A stretch of DNA of 64,000 bases from Muricoccus harenae (lineage in GTDB: Bacteria; Pseudomonadota; Alphaproteobacteria; Acetobacterales; Acetobacteraceae), in NCBI RefSeq assembly GCF_009848505.1, contig NZ_WWDL01000025.1:31674-95673 (forward strand). The letters are read 5' to 3'. A program made the translations under genes and the position numbers. Shown piece after piece: positions 61,910-64,000 of the stretch; position 1 is the first letter of the stretch; the number at the start of each line of letters is the position of its first letter. A model generated the notes under the pieces. It was not told where the DNA came from, did no database searches, and saw nothing but the letters and a program-made list of their open reading frames with translations.

Positions 61910-63331
61910 ATGGCGAATGATAAGGAAAGCGTCTCCAGGGTAATGGAGATGATCAAGGAGAATAGCGTCGAGTATGTGGACTTCCGGTTCACGGACCCGA
62001 AGGGCAAGTGGCAGCACACTGCCCAGCATGTCTCCACCATCGAGGAGGACACCTTCGCCGAGGGTATCATGTTCGACGGCTCTTCGATCGCTGGCTGGAA
62101 GGCGATCAACGAGTCCGACATGATCCTGATGCCGGACACGCTGAATGCCTGCATGGACCCGTTCAGCGCCAAGCCACAGCTGATCGTGTTCTGCGACATC
62201 TACGAGCCCTCCACCGGCCAGCGCTACAACCGCGATCCGCGCGGCACGGCGAAGAAGGCCGAGGAGTATCTGAAGTCCTCCGGCATCGGCGACACCGCGT
62301 TCTTCGGCCCCGAGGCCGAGTTCTTCGTGTTCGACGACGTGAAGTTCGGCACCGGCGGCAACTACGGCCACTATAAGCTGGAGAGCGGCGAAGGCCCGGG
62401 CGCGTCCATGAAGGACTTCCCCGAGGGCAATATGGGCCACCGCCCGGGCGTGAAGGGCGGCTACTTCCCGGTGAACCCGGTCGACAGCGAAGTCGATCTG
62501 CGCGCCGAGATGCTCTCCACCATGATGGAGATGGGCGTCCTGGGCGAGAAGCACCACCATGAGGTGGCGCAGTCGCAGCACGAGCTCGGCACCAAGTTCG
62601 GCCCGCTGATCACCCAGGCCGACCACATGCAGATCTACAAGTACTGCATCCACAACGTGGCGCATTCCTACGGGAAGACCGCGACGTTCATGCCGAAGCC
62701 GATCTATGGCGACAACGGCTCGGGCATGCATGTGCACCAGTCGATCTGGAAGGATGGCAAGCCGCTCTTCGCCGGTAACGGCTATGCGGACCTGTCCGAC
62801 TACGCGCTGTGGTACATCGGCGGAATCATCAAGCACGCCAAGTCCCTCAACGCCTTCACCAACCCGCTGACCAACTCCTACAAGCGGCTGATCCCTGGCT
62901 TCGAGGCTCCCGTGCTGCTGGCGTATTCGGCCCGCAACCGCTCCGCCTCCTGCCGCATCCCCTACGCGACGAGCCCGAAGGCGAAGCGCGTCGAGGTGCG
63001 CTTCCCGGATCCGGGCGCGAACCCCTACCTCGCCTTCGCGGCGATGCTCATGGCCGGTCTGGACGGGATCAAGAACAAGATCCACCCGGGCGAGGCGATG
63101 GACAAGGACCTGTACGACCTTCCGCCGGAGGAGCTGAAGGGCATCCCGACGGTCTGCGGGTCGCTCCGCGAGGCGCTGCAGTCGCTCGAGGCCGACCACG
63201 ACTACCTGCTGGCTGGCGACGTCTTCACCACCGACCAGATCGAGTCCTACATCGAGCTGAAGTGGCAGGACGTGTACCGGTTCGAGCACACGCCGCACCC
63301 GGTTGAATTCGAGATGTACTACTCGGTCTGA
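61910..63331 (+). CDS. glnA: Glutamine synthetase type I
   Basis: Dodecameric enzyme that joins ammonia to glutamate with ATP. The 473 aa have [17 protein letters not shown] (metal ligands), [34 protein letters not shown], the ammonia-site region [20 protein letters not shown], and the adenylylation tyrosine in [17 protein letters not shown]. That tyrosine marks a GS-I-beta enzyme controlled by GlnE. It follows glnB; a strong hairpin lies beyond the stop. Confidence 0.98.
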   Translation: MANDKESVSRVMEMIKENSVEYVDFRFTDPKGKWQHTAQHVSTIEEDTFAEGIMFDGSSIAGWKAINESDMILMPDTLNACMDPFSAKPQLIVFCDIYEPSTGQRYNRDPRGTAKKAEEYLKSSGIGDTAFFGPEAEFFVFDDVKFGTGGNYGHYKLESGEGPGASMKDFPEGNMGHRPGVKGGYFPVNPVDSEVDLRAEMLSTMMEMGVLGEKHHHEVAQSQHELGTKFGPLITQADHMQIYKYCIHNVAHSYGKTATFMPKPIYGDNGSGMHVHQSIWKDGKPLFAGNGYADLSDYALWYIGGIIKHAKSLNAFTNPLTNSYKRLIPGFEAPVLLAYSARNRSASCRIPYATSPKAKRVEVRFPDPGANPYLAFAAMLMAGLDGIKNKIHPGEAMDKDLYDLPPEELKGIPTVCGSLREALQSLEADHDYLLAGDVFTTDQIESYIELKWQDVYRFEHTPHPVEFEMYYSV

Positions 63332-63364
63332 GCTAAGAATTTATCATCTTCGATGAGTTACGGG

Positions 63365-63395
63365 CGGCCCACGTTGAAACAACGTGGGCCGTTCT
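63365..63395 (+). terminator. Terminator of glnBA
   Basis: CGGCCCACGTTG and CAACGTGGGCCG form a perfect 12-bp stem with an AAA loop, followed by TTCT. It lies 34 bp after the glnA stop. Confidence 0.85.
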
Positions 63396-63535
63396 GCTGC
63401 CAGCCAGCCCATGAAAACATGAGTGGGTTCGAAGCCGACCGTTAATGTCCGTGGTGGGGAAGCCCCATCGCGGGACAGCAGGGCAAGATTGCAGCTCTCT
63501 GCAGCCAGGCCCAAGGCGTTCGCGCGGCGGTTGGC

Positions 63536-63582
63536 TGTGTCACTGAATTTTGGCCCAGCAGTGCTGGCGAATTCTGGCCCAG
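63536..63582. mobile_element. Probable end of an IS21-family element
   Basis: Two 14-bp direct repeats, GAATTTTGGCCCAG (63545-63558) and GAATTCTGGCCCAG (63569-63582), lie just outside the end of istB, as expected of the multiple transposase-binding repeats at IS21 termini. A TGTGTCACTG at 63536 is a candidate tip. The other end lies beyond the window. Confidence 0.6.
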
Positions 63583-63655
63583 CTGCCGCTTCTGGCCGTT
63601 CTGGCCGGGCCGCGGCCCGGCCAGGACGGTCAGTGTCGCTGTTCTGGTGTCCTCC

Positions 63656-64000
63656 TCACGGCTTGACGGGCTTGCGCTGCGCCGTGGTGCGGCGGAACCG
63701 GTAGGAGTCCGCCCCCGTGGTGATGATGTGCGCCCGGTCGGTCAGGCGATCGATCAGGGCCTTGCACAGCCGGGGATTAGGGATGACCTGCGGCCATTCG
63801 GAGAACGGCAGATTGGTGGTCACGATCACCGCCGCCTTCTCCGCTCGGTCGGCGATCACCTGGAACATCAACCCGCAGGCGGTTTCGGCCAATGGCACAT
63901 AGCCCAGCTCGTCGATGCAGATCAGGTCGAGCCGCTCCCAGCGGCTGAGCGCGCGGCTGAGCTGGTTGGCGTGCGCTGCCTCTGCCAACTCATTGACCAG
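63656..64000 (-). CDS. istB: IS21-family helper ATPase IstB (5' part beyond the window)
   Basis: C-terminal part of the AAA+ helper that supports IS21 transposition. It reads [20 protein letters not shown], then the Walker [16 protein letters not shown], sensor strand [16 protein letters not shown] and [19 protein letters not shown] at the end. The frame is open to the last base, so the gene starts outside the window; the Walker A is not seen. It ends at 63656, about 75 bp from the IS end repeats. Confidence 0.92.
   Translation of the reverse strand: MVNELAEAAHANQLSRALSRWERLDLICIDELGYVPLAETACGLMFQVIADRAEKAAVIVTTNLPFSEWPQVIPNPRLCKALIDRLTDRAHIITTGADSYRFRRTTAQRKPVKP

Noticed and set aside
61880..63298. 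472-codon frame opposite glnA
   Set aside because: Glutamine synthetase is certain on the plus strand; the antisense frame is a codon-bias artefact.

Overview
The window is GC-rich (roughly two thirds G+C) chromosomal DNA from an alphaproteobacterium, most probably a Roseomonas-like member of the Acetobacteraceae. The reasons are the many orphan Bug/TctC-type tricarboxylate receptors, the amidohydrolase, amidase and hydantoinase gene content, the glnB-glnA pair, the divergent anmK/tyrS pair, and an sRNA candidate of the alphaproteobacterial UUUCCUCCCU type. Taxonomy is inferred; no rRNA gene is present.

Layout. 1-10.8 kb: a scavenging block for acyl- or glutamyl-amino acids (branched-chain-type ABC binding protein, AbgB-like M20 hydrolase, TctC receptor, diaminopropionate ammonia-lyase, CPG2-like carboxypeptidase, amidase, second TctC receptor, gamma-glutamyltransferase). 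10.9-14.1 kb: malate synthase G and an HSL-type hydrolase that lacks its nucleophilic serine. 14.1-17.9 kb: a peroxiredoxin-cysK-cysE operon with a palindrome in its leader, and dadA. 18.1-23.2 kb: a Met/Ile2 tRNA, then a tight sulfur-mobilisation operon (cysteine-free Rrf2 regulator, two tandem cysteine desulfurases, ferredoxin, TenA, MnmA). 23.2-28 kb: a structured leader, an alpha/beta hydrolase, anmK, tyrS, a frameshifted methyltransferase and tRNA-Val. 28-33 kb: N-formylglutamate amidohydrolase, a candidate sRNA, a lytic transglycosylase, a divergent oxyR / Mn-catalase pair and an unrecognised protein with a His...Cys pattern like clan CD proteases. 33-42.6 kb: D-aminoacylase, a FUSC-like protein, YaiI, hydantoinase B/A, an SDR, a 2-hydroxyacid dehydrogenase, a flavin reductase and a deoxyribosyltransferase. 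42.6-46.9 kb: tRNA-Ser(GGA), followed by a scar of decayed IS630 and PAS-kinase sequence, then metY. 46.9-52.2 kb: a tricarballylate/citrate-type cluster (TctC, class II aldolase, TcuB, TcuA, GntR). 52.3-57 kb: a gene-poor accessory stretch with small helical paralogues around a winged-helix regulator, a PHB-depolymerase-like esterase and a chimeric efflux pseudogene. 57-61 kb: an OxyR-like regulator, aspartate dehydrogenase, an SDR, tRNA-His and an aminotransferase. 61-63.3 kb: glnB-glnA. From about 63.5 kb: the end of an IS21-family element with a truncated istB.

Recurring themes are D-amino-acid and acyl-amino-acid use (D-aminoacylase, DadA, DpaL, hydantoinase, NadX), sulfur handling (CysE, CysK, MetY, two desulfurases, MnmA), peroxide defence (two OxyR-type regulators, Mn catalase, peroxiredoxin) and nitrogen assimilation. 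The points most worth a second look are the sRNA candidate at 29.1 kb, the unknown protein at 32.3 kb, the cysteine-free Rrf2 regulator with tandem desulfurases, the small helical paralogues at 52-54 kb, and several genes that have lost catalytic residues or reading frame.
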